From assembly GCA_025094145.1 (NCBI GenBank), contig JALLLS010000111.1:1-64000 (forward strand): 64,000 bases of DNA, in the 5' to 3' direction. Shown in pieces: positions 34,501 through 47,783 of the stretch. Under the pieces are notes generated by a model, which was given only the letters and a program-made list of their open reading frames with translations, did no database searches and was not told the origin of the DNA. A program made the position numbers and the translations under genes. Numbering within the stretch: position 1 is the first letter of the stretch; each line of letters starts with the position of its first letter. Source of the stretch: Spinellus fusiger (lineage: Eukaryota > Mucoromycota > Mucoromycetes > Mucorales > Phycomycetaceae).

Positions 34501-35400
34501 GGTCTGTTAATTCTGTCAGAAGGTGCTTTATCACTGCAAGGATGACAGCACTACTAACTCCTGCTTGAAGAACTGCCTGGGGTGGATTACTCTGCAGACA
34601 AGACAGCATAAAATACAGAGTCACAATCCAAATCGACAATGCATGTGGGTTTTGTGGAGATATGGAACGTAAAGACAGTGTAGGCAGTAGATCCTCTAAC
34701 AATTGGCCCAGTGGAAAGGGGTGGAACAACATGGCTGACTGTCCTGCTAAAGAAACACTGTGGGTGCCAGATAGGCCGGTGGTGGGTGTAATAGGCACTT
34801 GAGAGAGTAGGTGGTGAAGAAAGGTCATGAGGCGAGTGGTTTTGACAAGAGTGAAAGGTGGTTCTCGGTATATCTGTAGAATAATACCAAGTTGCTCGGC
34901 CTATCTCATTATCAAGGTCAGGTTAAATGAACAGAGAAGGAGAAAACAGTGTCCAAGGTCATTCTCAAAGGCATAACAGCTTACACAACTACCGGATGAA
35001 CATGTACGCAGAAAGTCCTGCACAAGAGTTCCATAGTGAATGCGGTTGGCAGTGAGAGGAAAAGACACTACACAGTCGTTGTAAAGAAGTGTCAAATCTA
35101 CAGTGGTATCTGTTTCTGGATGGAGCAAGTCAAGTCTTCGTCGCTTGGGTGTCTTTCCATGAAATAGACTAATGAAGAGTAAGCCAGGGTAGATGACAGT
35201 AGAGTCTTACCCATAGTAAGCACCACTGTTGACTTGAGAAACAAATGCCTCCTATCGATATAGACAGATAGATAGATAGATAGATAGACAGTCAGACAGT
35301 CAGTATGAAGTAAAGATCACCCAGTACTGAAGTTTACCGTGGACTGATTATCTTGCGCATCTGCAAAGAGTCGAGAAATGACAGTTCGAAGAGACTCCAT
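28554..35400 (-). CDS. MED23: Mediator complex subunit 23
   Basis: Tail-module subunit of Mediator that links activators to RNA polymerase II. Minus strand, many exons, start at 35400 (MESLRTVISRLFADAQDNQS, first exon to about 35338), second exon EAFVSQVNSGAYYG (about 35255-35209), stop at 28554-28556. Recognised blocks toward the C-terminus: LSIWIVTLYFMLSC (about 34650), FAKAFRYVRQLLVDSTEFSK and NPRHWAEEDFNEKFTQYLDE (about 30400-30250), DPPLQTPMPIYLTNVISDFI, LIDVLDKYGHLVYYHQCPLS (about 30050), RCAPRTSADLPERHF, VSALTIHAIGLLMSSLP (29500-29400), MVFPYIFNDYTFNFHNYS, TFLTLSHSILHYSSLDAFG, VQLLYICAFIGPTLHRIEKL. These follow human MED23 order to its C-terminal domain. Introns are mostly 45-110 bp; one has a (CT)n run near 31785-31818. 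Individual exon ends were not all resolved. Confidence 0.88.
31785..31819. repeat. (CT)n microsatellite in a MED23 intron
   Basis: ctctctctctctctttctct-type tract directly upstream (in plus orientation) of the exon at 31830-32040; lies within an intron of the minus-strand gene. Confidence 0.8.
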
Positions 35401-35574
35401 GACAGCAAGACAAGGAATCGCACAACAAAAAGAAGACCACTTGCAACGTGTGCGGCCACTAAAAGACAGTCTTGATCTACCTTTTTTTTTCTTTTTTTTT
35501 TTAAAATAAAAAAATCACGTCACCAGAATCACTTTTACATCTGTCCCCTTTTCTTTTCTTGTTCTTTTCACGCC
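35401..35574. promoter_or_regulatory. Bidirectional promoter region MED23 / NKAP
   Basis: Only 174 bp separate the divergent start codons. The interval contains a T tract (35482-35501, broken by one c), an A/T-rich stretch, and tcacgtca at 35515-35522, which is one base off the CRE/ATF palindrome and contains an E-box-like cacgt core. Whether it is bound is inference. The pyrimidine-rich segment cccttttcttttcttgttcttttc precedes the NKAP ATG. Confidence 0.55.
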
Positions 35575-36875
<1,301 letters not shown>

Positions 36876-36901
36876 ACTTTAATAAACACTCTCCATTTTC
36901 C

Positions 36902-37686
36902 CTATTGGCATTTTGCCTCCACAATGGACGGTCCAACCTCCTCGTACTCCTTTTTTGATATCCACAGCTGGTGGAATGTACTAAGAGAAGCAAGAATAGA
37001 GCCACCCAGCCAACTGCTGCATTTACGTTCTGTTTGATTACCAGCAGCATGGATTTTGATTTTGTTCTAAGCAAGGATCAATGCATGGCCATAGTAAACA
37101 TCACTTACTCCAGGGGCCATCATAGGCAGCTCATAATTAAGACGCTCATTGAATCCAGGGAAGAGAGTATTTCCACCTGTCACAACGACATTGTTGAAGA
37201 GAAGAGGACGAAGATCGATGTCACAGCTGTAGATACTGTTCAGTACCAATTGATGCATGCCTAGACTAGCATCCACACTCTGCTTGGAGAGACCCAGTGA
37301 AGGAATGACTGTCTGTGGAGAGACATCTGTCTGTGGCTGTAGTCGATCAGTACACATAAGAAGAGAATGGGATTACCATTTGAATGAACTGCTGTGGTTG
37401 ATAAAGGATCTCAGGCAATTTGTATCTCTCCATGCCAAATGAGCTGTTATAGCCATCAGGAAATTCAAATGGTTTTTGTGGCCTTGAAGCAATGATACTG
37501 TCCATACACCATTAGCCAACCTATATAAAATGAACATGCTCTAGGCATGCTTCCTTATTTACCCTTCATCGTAGGTCATTTCTGATACTTGGCATACACT
37601 CTCCTTGTACTCCAGAACAACTCTCTATAGCCCATAAAAATTTAGCCTTCTCTCTCACACTCTTATTATAATGGATATATATATAT

Positions 37687-37732
<46 letters not shown>

Positions 37733-38755
37733 ACCGATGTTTGGTACGCATCAAAGCTCTCTGTAGTACCTGGACGCTCACGAAGATCTACTTGAGGAGG
37801 CTGTCCACTCTCTACAGGTCGCTTGTTGGAAATCTTATAGTGAGGTGTAATATTCACATTCAAGTCATTCTTCAACTGGTCCACAATTTGTCGTGTTAAG
37901 AGATCACCACCAATGGACTGTCGAAGAATGCCTAGGATACACTAAGCCTACACCCCTTATGGATCCCATGGTATTTACCTTTCTTCAAGACATAACCATC
38001 GTATACAGGCACAGCACTTGTAGTGCTTCCACCAGAGTCAAGAATCAAAGCAGTGGCTCTTCCTACAGAGAAACTGTCCACCTTTTTATAAGTCCATCTC
38101 TCTCTCTTTGACTGCCTGTGACTTACGCAGTCATAACTGCATCCTTGGCCAGATAGAAGGCAGGAAACTCGAACTTCTCAAATGCCAACTCCACCATCTT
38201 CTCTCTCTTGTCAGATGTGTTCCAAGCAGGTTCTGTACAAAGAAGAGGGTGTTCTGTTGGATCCACTCGTAACATGGTACGGAAGGCTGCGTTCCAGATC
38301 TGCTCCATAGCCTCCCAATCATTGACTGTAATGTAGTTCAGTAGTGGTTCAGTAGTGGTTTCTATCTCTCTTACTTGTTCCGTCCTGCATTGGGTTTCTG
38401 ATCTCCATACTGGGTCTCCATGTATTGATCTTGGTGTCTCCAATGAAATACTTTTTCTTTACTCTATTATCAGCTGCTTCACTAGTCTCCATCATGGTGA
38501 CATCGCCACTGTCTCCTGGCTTTGCATCTGTATCAGGCTCTTCAAGGTAGCCGTAGGAAGTGGGAAACACAGCCTTGGGCGTGTCTTCACCAGCATAACC
38601 AGCACGAGTCGACGTAGATCCCACATCCAATACAAGCGCGTTTACTTCATCTAAAGGAACAAACAAGTGTCAGCTGCTGTTTCTCTACTGTTGGCTGTTT
38701 CTCTACTGGTCTTTTTGTTTTGTTTTGTTTTGTTTTACCTCCACCATAAGTCACC
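36902..38755 (-). CDS. ARP4: Actin-related protein 4
   Basis: Nuclear actin-related protein found in INO80, SWR1 and NuA4 chromatin complexes. Minus strand, start at 38755 ([20 protein letters not shown], with the first intron after 19 bases), stop TAG at 36902-36904. Blocks in order: [20 protein letters not shown], an acidic insert, [156 protein letters not shown], then the terminal [20 protein letters not shown]. The actin phosphate-binding DSGG-T and the GGNTL-PGF motif are intact. One intron contains a (GT)n run. The EAWN-type NLEYxM insert of Arp4 orthologues (acidic, near residue 50) is present, separating it from actin. Confidence 0.9.
37689..37728. repeat. (GT)n microsatellite in an ARP4 intron
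   Basis: About 20 gt dinucleotides next to a short (ta)n stretch (37676-37686), inside an intron of ARP4. Confidence 0.92.
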
Positions 38756-39203
38756 ATGACAGACAGATAGACAGTTTAAGAAAATAAAAGAAGTGTGCTC
38801 TGCTTGGAGACAACCGAGTCTATAAAATAGTCACGGTCATGACGTTGATCCTGGTGCTATAGAGTCATGTTGGAAGTGAGCAAAAGAATGGATTGAAGTA
38901 TTTACAGTAGTGAATGAATTATATATAAATAAAATAATAGATATATAAAATTCAGAATAGATTACCTGTAGAATGAATAGGTGTGATGGGCTCTAGACTC
39001 ATAGGGCTACATAATAATACACTCTATTTCTTTCCAATGTCTTTGTGTATTTGTGTCTAGTCTGATTTTTATTGATTCTTAGGCTATATATACATGAAGT
39101 AGAAGTAGAAGAACAGTAGAAGAAAATAGTGGTATGTAGATAAATGAATAGAGAAAGAGAAAAGAAAAAGAAACAAAAGAAACAAAAAAAAAAGAGACAT
39201 TGA
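38756..39203. other. Intergenic region between FNIP-like gene and ARP4
   Basis: Contains the ARP4 upstream region and the 3' flank of the FNIP-like gene. No ORF supported; a run of ttttgttttg (38710-38735) lies within ARP4 intron 1 just inside the gene. Confidence 0.45.
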
Positions 39204-39525
39204 CTACGGATTCTGAGATACATAATGGCCAAGTACATCCCATACTTTCATACCATAAGTACCACATATATTCACAAGAAGTGGCATGTCATTCTCATGT
39301 ACTCTAATACAAGCGAATAAACAAAGAGACCTAATCCTTTCATAAAGACTTACCCAAGGTCAACCGCCAACAGACGAGGATCTTCAAGAGGTGACAGTGT
39401 AGCTGTTTCAAGGCACTCATATACTCTTTCTTGTAGCAGTGTACTTCTGAGGTAGAGCAATTGAAGTCCATCCTCAAATACCTCCACAAGCTAATAATAA
39501 TCAACAAATGACATATAAGAAATAA

Positions 39526-39564
<39 letters not shown>

Positions 39565-42265
39565 AAGATCACCTACATCCTCAGGAGAAAGCCCTGTATC
39601 GTTCTTGTGTTTGATCTGGGCCAAGAGATCAGACACAAGAGGAGATCTATTGACATTCTGCCATCCACCAGACTTGATGTGTGACAATTCAGATACATGC
39701 TGGTTCAATACACGGCAACGACTATACCCAAACATTAAGGTCTTTTTTTTTTCTTTTTCTTCCTTACAATGTAGTGGTATCAATCACAAGACAGGAGGAT
39801 TCAGTCATAGCATCTGACATGGCAAACTGCTGTAATGTCTTTTGCATGTCTCGTTCTAGCTGTGCATTAGATAAGTTATTTGGCATTCCCATAAGCACAA
39901 AATCAGATTTATAACCATCACAGTACGATGCCATAAGAGAGCGACCATAGGACTTGGCATAAAGACGATCAGCAGAATCAGTAGGTATGCCACTGTCTTT
40001 GATTTGAGTAATATCAGGCTCCATATGAAATATCAACGATCTACCACCACCGCACATAAGAAAAGAATACTCAACATTAGCCAATAAACTCTTTATGAAT
40101 ATATTCATATGTATTTATATGTATTTATATTTACCTTGGCATATCTACTGTAGAAACACCTGAAGGGGACAAGGTGGGTTTATCAGAGAAGCGAGACAGT
40201 TGGGATGGGCTCTTGGGACAAGAAGAATAAAGACTAGAATGACTCGATGTGGGGTCTTCCTGGGGTGTCCATGTCTGTCGGTGCTGCCATGGTGTAGGTG
40301 GAAAAGGCGGAAGATGGATCGTAGCGGCAGAATGAACAGACTCCAATGACTCTGAAAAGGTCTGTTCATTCTCATATCGCTGTGTCTTTGGAATATCAAT
40401 GGACTCCAGGTCAGTAGAAGATCCAATCAATTGCCGTACTATCTTGTCTTCTAGTTTGAGGGAAGAAGCGTCTTCTCCTCTATCATTTCCAAACAGATTT
40501 GTGGCTTGTGGATCCAACAGAGTCTCAAAGTTCTCATACACTTCATTGCATCGAATCAAGTAGCTAAGAACATAGAGAATACGTCTTACTACGCTCGCCT
40601 TTTGTCCAATGACAATGGTCCTTGCAATACGAGAAGGGGTTCCCACATAGCCATACATATCACTCAACTGTGCCCACAAGGGATCGTAATTACCATAGTG
40701 GCAGTCAAGAGCTGTCTCTCTTTCGGGTGGGGCCACAGTATGCACCCATGATAAATGGTAGGTCAGTACAGCTGTGATCATGGTAGAGACCAAGTAGTGG
40801 TGGGTGGGGTTATCAAACTCATGGATCAAATAGACAAGCTCCTTGATCAGTGTCTTGCTGTAGTCTGATCTACGCTGTGGGAATGTCGACATGTTGAGCC
40901 AAAGAGGTTCCTAAGATACAATGAAGGGTGTGTTAGACAGCAATTCTTTATCTTAATCCTTCTCCTACTTGTATACGTGGTGTTCCATATAAATCATAAA
41001 AGGCCTGCTTGAATTTCACCACGCCCTGCACAAGCATTGGTTCATGCTGGAAGATGTTGGGACTCAATGGATGACTTTGTTTCTTTTTTATCTACACCAT
41101 GAGTCATAACAAAAGGGGGACGCCCATCACCTACCTGTTGTGGACTGGAAGCACGCAAGGCACTGGAGGCACGGAAATGATCACACAGAACATTCAATGC
41201 CTCTGTCTGTAGTTGATGCATTCGGTTCTCAATCAGTGCAAAATGAGAAAACACAAAGTCATGCAGTGTCTTGTTCTTGTCTTCCAAGGTAATGACAATG
41301 GCCAGTGCATATTTAACAGAGCGTGAAGTGTGTCGTACGGGAACAACATTGCGTGAACTGGGAAGGGGTGTAGGTCGAAAGATGCCATTTTCAAGGGTGG
41401 TTTGACTAAACCTTTGTGAACGTTTGGAATGAAAAGATCGCCTTGAACTGGTATGCAATCCCAAAATAGGAGGATAGATTGAAGCAGAGTATCGGCTCTC
41501 ATCATCACTTGATTGTTCCGAAGTGGTGTCCTCTATGGAGACCGATTGAACCGATCCAGGTACCGATCGTTTCGCCTCTTCACCATAGATACCGAGGGAA
41601 GATGTGGCGGATCGATCACTGTTAATAGAGGAAAAGGATATTCTTCTTCCATTATCAGAGTCACGTGGGTGGAGTGTAAAGAGCTTGGAGAGAACAATCT
41701 GTGGATCCTTGTCTCTCTTATAGTGTACTTTGGTGTTCATGCCCTTGTAGGCTAAAGGAGCAGTGCCAAATATCATGTCACCAATGAGATCTAATCGACG
41801 GTTTGTCTAGCGAAGTGAGTGCAAGGAGAGTCCGTGTGTTCCTTTACCTGTCGCTGCTGTTGGGAGGTGTTCTCATGCATGGAAAGAGATGGTGTCGTGC
41901 GTAGACTGTGGGGCCTAAAATCACGGTTTTTACCAAGAAGAGAGTCCATGTCCAGGCTTACTCGTCCCAGTGCTTGACGTTGGCTGCCATTCCACGAGTG
42001 GGCCATTTCTGTCGGTGTTCGCATAGCCTCTTGTGCCATGGCAGCCGACAACTCAGAATCATAAAGAACTGTCTTGTTGGATTCACCGGCATCCTGACAG
42101 AAGAGTATACGAATATGCCCCTCCTTCAGGGGGAGTGGAGACCATCTAAGCATTAAGAAAGGCACGCTTGGGAATCTCTTACGGTTCGGATTCTAAAAGT
42201 GAGTGGGTGTAGATATCTTCGCTGTCTCTTGAGGCTCCTTTGGTTCGAAAGAGTCTTTGGAGCAT
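39204..42265 (-). CDS. Folliculin-interacting protein (FNIP/Lst4 type)
   Basis: Partner of folliculin (Lst7) in the GAP complex that signals amino acid status to TORC1 through Rag GTPases. Minus strand; start 42265 (MLQRLFRTKGASRDSEDIYT), stop TAG at 39204-39206. Longin-like N-terminal part: WSPLPLKEGHIRILFCQDAG then ESNKTVLYDS (from 42147). DENN-type part: MIFGTAPLAYKGMNTKVHY (about 41776), SRSVKYALAIVITLEDKNK (about 41330), PTHHYLVSTMITAVLTYHLS, DPLWAQLSDMYGYVGTPSRI, ARTIVIGQKASVVRRILYVL. C-terminal part: CDGYKSDFVLMGMPNNLSNA, CLVIDTTTL and ENDMPLLVNICGTYGMKVWD in the last exon (39336-39204). The Ser/Thr-rich linkers between are typical of FNIPs. One intron carries a (GA)n run (39525-39566). 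Not every exon end was resolved. Confidence 0.85.
39525..39567. repeat. (GA)n microsatellite in an FNIP-like gene intron
   Basis: agagagagagagagaaagag-type tract in the intron between coding blocks at 39580-39770 and 39350-39490. Confidence 0.85.
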
Positions 42266-44097
42266 CCTCCCTTTCCCCTCTCGATTCTGCCAAGCAAGGA
42301 ATGAGTGACGGAGAGGTGTTGAAGAAGGGTTGACAAGCCATGTGTCTTGTGGTCACATGACAGATACCCCACATACAGACGTGTTGACTTTTCAAAAACA
42401 TCTTTTTCCTTTTATAGAATATACTACCTCCCAGGCCGGAAGAAGCCACTCTTTTTAGAAATGTGGATGTTCAATTCCCAAGTCCCTGTTGTTGGGTTGG
42501 ATTTGCTGAGAGGCGGCAGTAGAAACAGAAGCGGGGATACGTTCTATGGTGGTTGAATAGCAGCAGAGGTGGACTGAGCACACAGATATGCATGTGGTTT
42601 AAAAGAAAGCAGTAGTGGAAGGGCAGTGGTAGTATTTGGGCCGAGACCCACTTATAAAAGAGAAAGGGAAAAAAGAAAGAAAAAAGAAAGAAAAAACATG
42701 TCCATGAGTGAATTCATAGTAGAACAGTGATACTTTAGAGGGAGTGACAAAAGATAGCAAGGAAGACAGGCAAAATGGCTGTTGCTTGGATACTATTTTG
42801 AAAGCTAAGACTGCTTTTTTCTTTTTCTTTTTTTCTTTTTTCTTTTTGGATTCCTTTGAGTAGGGATAGACTGTCTTGCTTGTATTTTATTATGCACAAT
42901 TCCTTGTTTCTATTATAGTAACTATAGTATCAAAATAACAAACAAAACAAAATACAAAATACAAAACCCGAGAATGATTTGCTATGAGAATCACACCAAG
43001 ATTAAGAGATCATCAGATATATTTACAAATATAGACATGGACAAGATATATACACATATACATAAATGTAAATATAGATATAAATATAAATATAGGTGAA
43101 ACCACCATAATTAAGTGCCATGGCAACCTTTTTTTTTTACTTCTTTTCTTGGTGAGTGAACTGGTACGCGTCTTACTCTACCCTTAGTGCCCATCTTTCT
43201 CTGATACACTAGCATTGAAATGAGGTTTGGGAACAATAACCCATGGTAGTAGACATAATAGTGATAAAGACACAAGTTCTTTTATTTATTCTTGGAGCTA
43301 TTCACTTGTGCTATTTACAGATGATCTTTTTCAGAGATAGGCTGTTATTAAAGCAACACTAGAATGTGTGGTGTTACCTTGTCGAAGGATGGCCAATCAT
43401 AGTACTCGGAAAGATGCATTTGGTTTATCTTTCTCCTGTTAAGTCAATGATAAAAAAAAAACTTCACTCATGCATTTTATCTATCGACAAGCCCATACTT
43501 TCCCGTTAGCGAGAGGACATTAAATTTATATTTTGTACTAAATGTCTAGGCTTAAGTCTGCAGGCATTCGTGTGTAATACAGTGAAAATTGGACAAGGCC
43601 CTTTTCAAGAGAGATTTATTGGAGTGAAAATAGACATAAAAGGGAAACAATTAGAGTGCATTTCTAATAGAAAATGACAGTCTACCGAGAAAAGCCGATG
43701 AAGAAATACAAAACACTTTGTATTTTACAAGTGTATTTAGTTTGCACTTTGTATTTATTGTTATTGATGAGGGTATTTCTTTGGAATACATCATCAGAGA
43801 AAGGGATGCTATAGATACAAATGCAGATAGAAAGATGTAGATATGTGTGTAGATGTACAAGTTATAGGATATGAATAGAGATATTTATAAAAGAGTATTT
43901 GTGTGTCCCATGGCCCGCTCTCATTCTCTTGTGTTCGTCATCAGTGTGCAATGACAGGCCAAATAATGCAGGATATGTAATTTAAGGTGTTTCCTTGTGC
44001 CTTTTCTTATTCTATAGAACTGGTCTTTTTGCCCCGCTTCAAAATAATAAAACACTCCTTTTCACCCATTGCCCACTACTTGTCTTAATTTCTACCT
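42266..44097. other. Divergent intergenic region FNIP-like / F-BAR gene
   Basis: 1.8 kb between two divergent starts. It contains purine-rich (42660-42695) and pyrimidine-rich (42815-42847) tracts and short AT-rich ATA repeats (43020-43100). The last 180 bases before 44098 are T- and C-rich and likely hold the F-BAR promoter. No supported gene. Confidence 0.5.
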
Positions 44098-46807
44098 ATG
44101 ACCCATTTGCGTATAGCAGATCATTTTTGGGTAAGAATACTTTAACCAACATTCTACTGACGCACTCACTCTGCCTGTACTAGACAAATGATACCACTGC
44201 TCTTTTGATATTAAAAGAACGATTGCAGAAATCCAACAAGACCTGTAGTGCCATACGTACTGTCTTTAATAAGAGGCAAGAAGACCCTTTCTTATTTCCC
44301 TATTTAGTATGTGGATTGTACTCATATGGACTCTGCTTAGGGCTCATATTGAAGAAGAGTACGGTGAAAAGCTTTTGAGGCTATCACAAGTATCGTTGGC
44401 AGAGTATGAAGAACCCTACAGTACTTTTGTAGAATCATTGACGCACATCCCCACTACAATGGAGACAGTAGCCCGTGCTCATCTTGACCTCTCACAGCAG
44501 ATGAAGCAGCTACTACAAGCACCCCTCGAAAGGTTTATGGAGACCCAAGAGAGGCAATTTAAAATGGCAAGCCCTACAGTGGTGACTGCATAGTGTATTT
44601 GTTTGTTGATACTTATACGTGTGCCCTGTACGTACACATCCATCTATAAAATAGGCCGAGACATGTGCAAAAAAATCACAGACAAGAAAGAGACAGAAAT
44701 TGGGAGAAATGAGAGAGGTAATGTTAATGTATTATTATTCACCCTCAGTGTACTTTGCATTGACAGCTATCGACAGGCCTGCTTAAATTATATGTCAGAA
44801 TGTACAAAGCTATCTCAGGCGAAAAGAGACAGTCATGGTAATTTAGCAGTGTCTCTGACTCAAGGTGATCTATTGAAAGTAAGCTACACTGTACATTCCA
44901 CAATAAACTTATTGTATATGAAAAATAGACAAAACATAATATACCTCGTTTAGGTATTATAGTAAAGATAAAGATAATTAGGTTGTTGTTTATTTGGCTA
45001 AATATCTATAGAGGAAAAATACAGACTCTCGGTAAAGAGTGCAGATACAGCAACAAGACAGTGGATAAATGACTGGAAAGATATATGTAACACATTACAA
45101 GGCCTGGAAGAGAATAGAATTGACTACTTGCGACGTACATTATGGTCGTAAGTCAATACAATGAACATAACTTCTTGTCAAATTGTCTTTCTTTTACTAA
45201 TGTTACTTAGTTATGCAAATATGCTCTCAAGTACATGTGTCATTGATGATCAGGTAAATAACTAGAGTGAGTGTTTGTTTTCTAATAGCATTGATCTAGG
45301 CCTGCGAAAGAATACGCACTTCTTTAGAGATGATAGATATTCCTAGCGATATTAACTCTTTTATTGGCAAGATGGGGACAGGCACCAAACTACCAGAAAT
45401 GCCTGTGTATACTCCTTGCAAAGAATCTCTTCTACTTTGCTCAGCACAACTCAATCTTTCTGATAAAGCATTTCAAAGTAGTACATGTAATGATGAAGAG
45501 TTACGTTCAATAAACCATCAATTGAAGATGATATCTTCATCACAACTGCATGAATCTAGAGACACAAAGGTAATGCAATGAAAATAGCCAATAGTTATGT
45601 TTTTATTCTAATGCTAGACACTTAGGTAGTGAACATAGAATCAAAGGTACACCCCGATACATGTGCCGTTCTTTTTCAGCAAGCCGAAGAAAATTCTCAT
45701 GGATCTATTGACCTGTTACCTGCTAGTAAAAAGTAAAAAAAAAAAGTACAAGTACAAGTAAACCTTAAAATGATATCTAAGAAATATAGACATGAACCCA
45801 GTTCTTTGGATTCTCGGTGGCACAACTCAATCTATTCATCCACCAAATTACAAAAAGAACTTACCGCACCACCCAAGTTAGAGTTACCAACCCAAATTAA
45901 CCCTCACCTTTCACAGAGTACCCGGGAAATAGACGCACTCGAGCAAGAGATGCCCATCCAACCTTCATTCTACAAAGTGATTGGACATTCAGCCGACACT
46001 TTGAATTCTCCAAAGCATACCGACACATTCACACCTTATATGCAAGAGAACTCTACCCTTCTGGACCTCTCAGAAAGAGCTCTCGGATCCCAGCACGATA
46101 ATGTGATGTGCCTATCTGTTGTTCAATCGGTTCTTGTGGACCACAATGAAACAGTGAAAAGCACACTACCCATTTGTCCAAGTAAGAATGGTTTATTTAT
46201 AAACAGATAAGGTGGATCTAGCCACTTGTAAAAAAAAATAGACACTGATAAACACTATCTAATATAGAGAATCCCCCACCATTGACTATCAATACATCAC
46301 TGAAACATAACAGTGTAAAGTCAGTAGCCTCAAGTCCACACCTAGCAGAAGATGAAAAAGAAAGTGTTTGGAAGTACAGACAATCTCCATTAACTTCTGC
46401 TGAAAACTGCCACAACAATGGTATTGATCTTTCATGTGAGGCATTGACTCACCCAAGACATGACTTGCTTAGACTATTCTTCAAAAGGAGAAAGGCATTC
46501 TAAACGATATTCAGTATTTGCATTATTTAAAAAGAAGTCTCGTTCTAAACCAACAAAAACATGGGAAGAACCCTCTCTCCAACATCAACAAATCACCAAA
46601 GGAAATCCTCACCGATTCTATGCTATGTTTCATCATGAAAATAGAAAAAAGGATCCATCTCTAGAATGCTCCCTTGTCTCTCCACCTGTCTCTCCCAAGA
46701 GCCCAGCCAAAGACACTCGATTGTACTCGCACTTTATGAGTCACAAGAACCCGCCTAACCAGACCCATGGAACCATTGCCACTCACATTGAGAAAGATAT
46801 TCTCTGA
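44098..46807 (+). CDS. F-BAR domain protein (Cdc15/Imp2/Hof1-like)
   Basis: Membrane-bending protein of the cytokinesis/actin-patch type. Exon 1 44098-44130 (MTHLRIADHFW), exon 2 44184-44275 (TNDTTALLILKERLQKSNKT...), exon 3 from 44341. The F-BAR signature crosses that junction: FNKRAHIEEEYGEKLLRLSQ. The intron 44276-44340 begins GC (AG|GCAAGA), the only way to keep it. Further blocks: TMETVARAHLDLSQQMKQLL, ACLNYMSECTKLSQAKRDS, KYRLSVKSADTATRQWINDW, LEENRIDYLRRTLWS, YANMLSSTCVIDDQ, ACERIRTSLEMIDIPSDINS, FIGKMGTGTKLPEMPVY. The rest (about 45430-46807) is Ser/Pro-rich and ends with RYSVFALFKKKSRSKPTKT and PPVSPKSPAKDT. No SH3 domain is seen. Junctions around 44565-44765 are ambiguous (GC or GT donors both fit). 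Confidence 0.83.
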
Positions 46808-47342
46808 TTTCATTAGGGTAATGTTGGTAGAATAGGAACAGTATAAGAATAATATAAATAAATGAAATATTACTTGTCGTGGTATACCGTCCATGCATTT
46901 TAGAATGATGATAAAGATCAACCCTCTTCCTACCCTACAGTAATAATAAAAAAATAAAAATAAAAAAAGTAAAAGAGAGGGGTTCACTAACACATGGAGA
47001 ACTCAACAAGGGAGACACCCTCGGAAATATCATATAAAAGGAACGGATAGTCTTGGCAGTCCTTTCCAATAACAATAGAATGAGGGACAGACGGCGAGCG
47101 GTGTGTAGATCACCCTCATTCTTACACAGACAATAGCCTGTTGAGGAGGACCCAGGCCTGGTATTGAAAACTCAAGGAGCATGGATCAGAGAACTCTATC
47201 TGTACAATGTAAATAAATCAAGAAAACAATGCTTTATTTTTATTTTTATCTTTGGAACAATAAGATAAACGCAGTCTATTATTATTATGCTAATGAGAAT
47301 GATGAATGAGAGAGAGAATGATAATGAAATGGTAATACTGTA
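46808..47342. other. Convergent intergenic region
   Basis: 3' flank of the F-BAR gene and of the minus-strand 146-aa ORF. A-rich tract (46945-46975); no other signal. Confidence 0.45.
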
Positions 47343-47783
47343 TCATGACAAGTGGTTGTATTTGACACCCATGATACGAAGAAAGACGGATTTTGCATTG
47401 ACAAAGGTTGATCTTGCGGTACGTTGTGTGCGGTGCATAGAAGAAAAAGAAGAGGTGCTTTCTGATAGATCATCAAGATCATCATCGTCACTTTCTTCTT
47501 CTAATAAGTAGCCTGTGGAAATAGGACGTAGTTTTGAGCTTTGTTTGGAACGAAACAAAGGACGAGAAAAGGTTTGCGAGGTCTGTATATGAGGATTCCG
47601 TGGAGAAGGTTTGGAAGAGCTGCGTGCTATCTGTTCTACTTCCGTGATGGTGGCATAGCGCTTGTTGGACCCCAATGAGCATTTTTGCTTTAGAATTGTC
47701 ATGACGTGTGATTGCGTGGAGGCTTTTTTTTGACAAAGAACATTGCCAGCTTTGTTATTGAAAGTAGATTTCTGGAAAGACAT
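47343..47783 (-). CDS. Hypothetical protein, Ser/Lys-rich, single exon
   Basis: Uninterrupted 146-codon ORF on the minus strand starting MSFQKSTFNNKAGNVLCQKK and ending in GVKYNHLS. It is polar and basic at the N-terminal half, then has an acidic patch (LLEEESDDDDLDDLSES) followed by a Ser/Thr/Arg stretch. No domain recognised, no signal peptide or membrane segment. Codon use looks ordinary and a t-rich segment precedes it in gene orientation. The GC content is higher than in the desert beside it, which supports a real gene. It could also be the last exon of a longer gene, but an ATG is present and no acceptor is needed. Confidence 0.5.
   Translation of the reverse strand: MSFQKSTFNNKAGNVLCQKKASTQSHVMTILKQKCSLGSNKRYATITEVEQIARSSSKPSPRNPHIQTSQTFSRPLFRSKQSSKLRPISTGYLLEEESDDDDLDDLSESTSSFSSMHRTQRTARSTFVNAKSVFLRIMGVKYNHLS

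Noticed and set aside
37666..37899. Poly(Cys-Val)/Thr-His ORFs
   Set aside because: Products of the (GT)n repeat inside an ARP4 intron.
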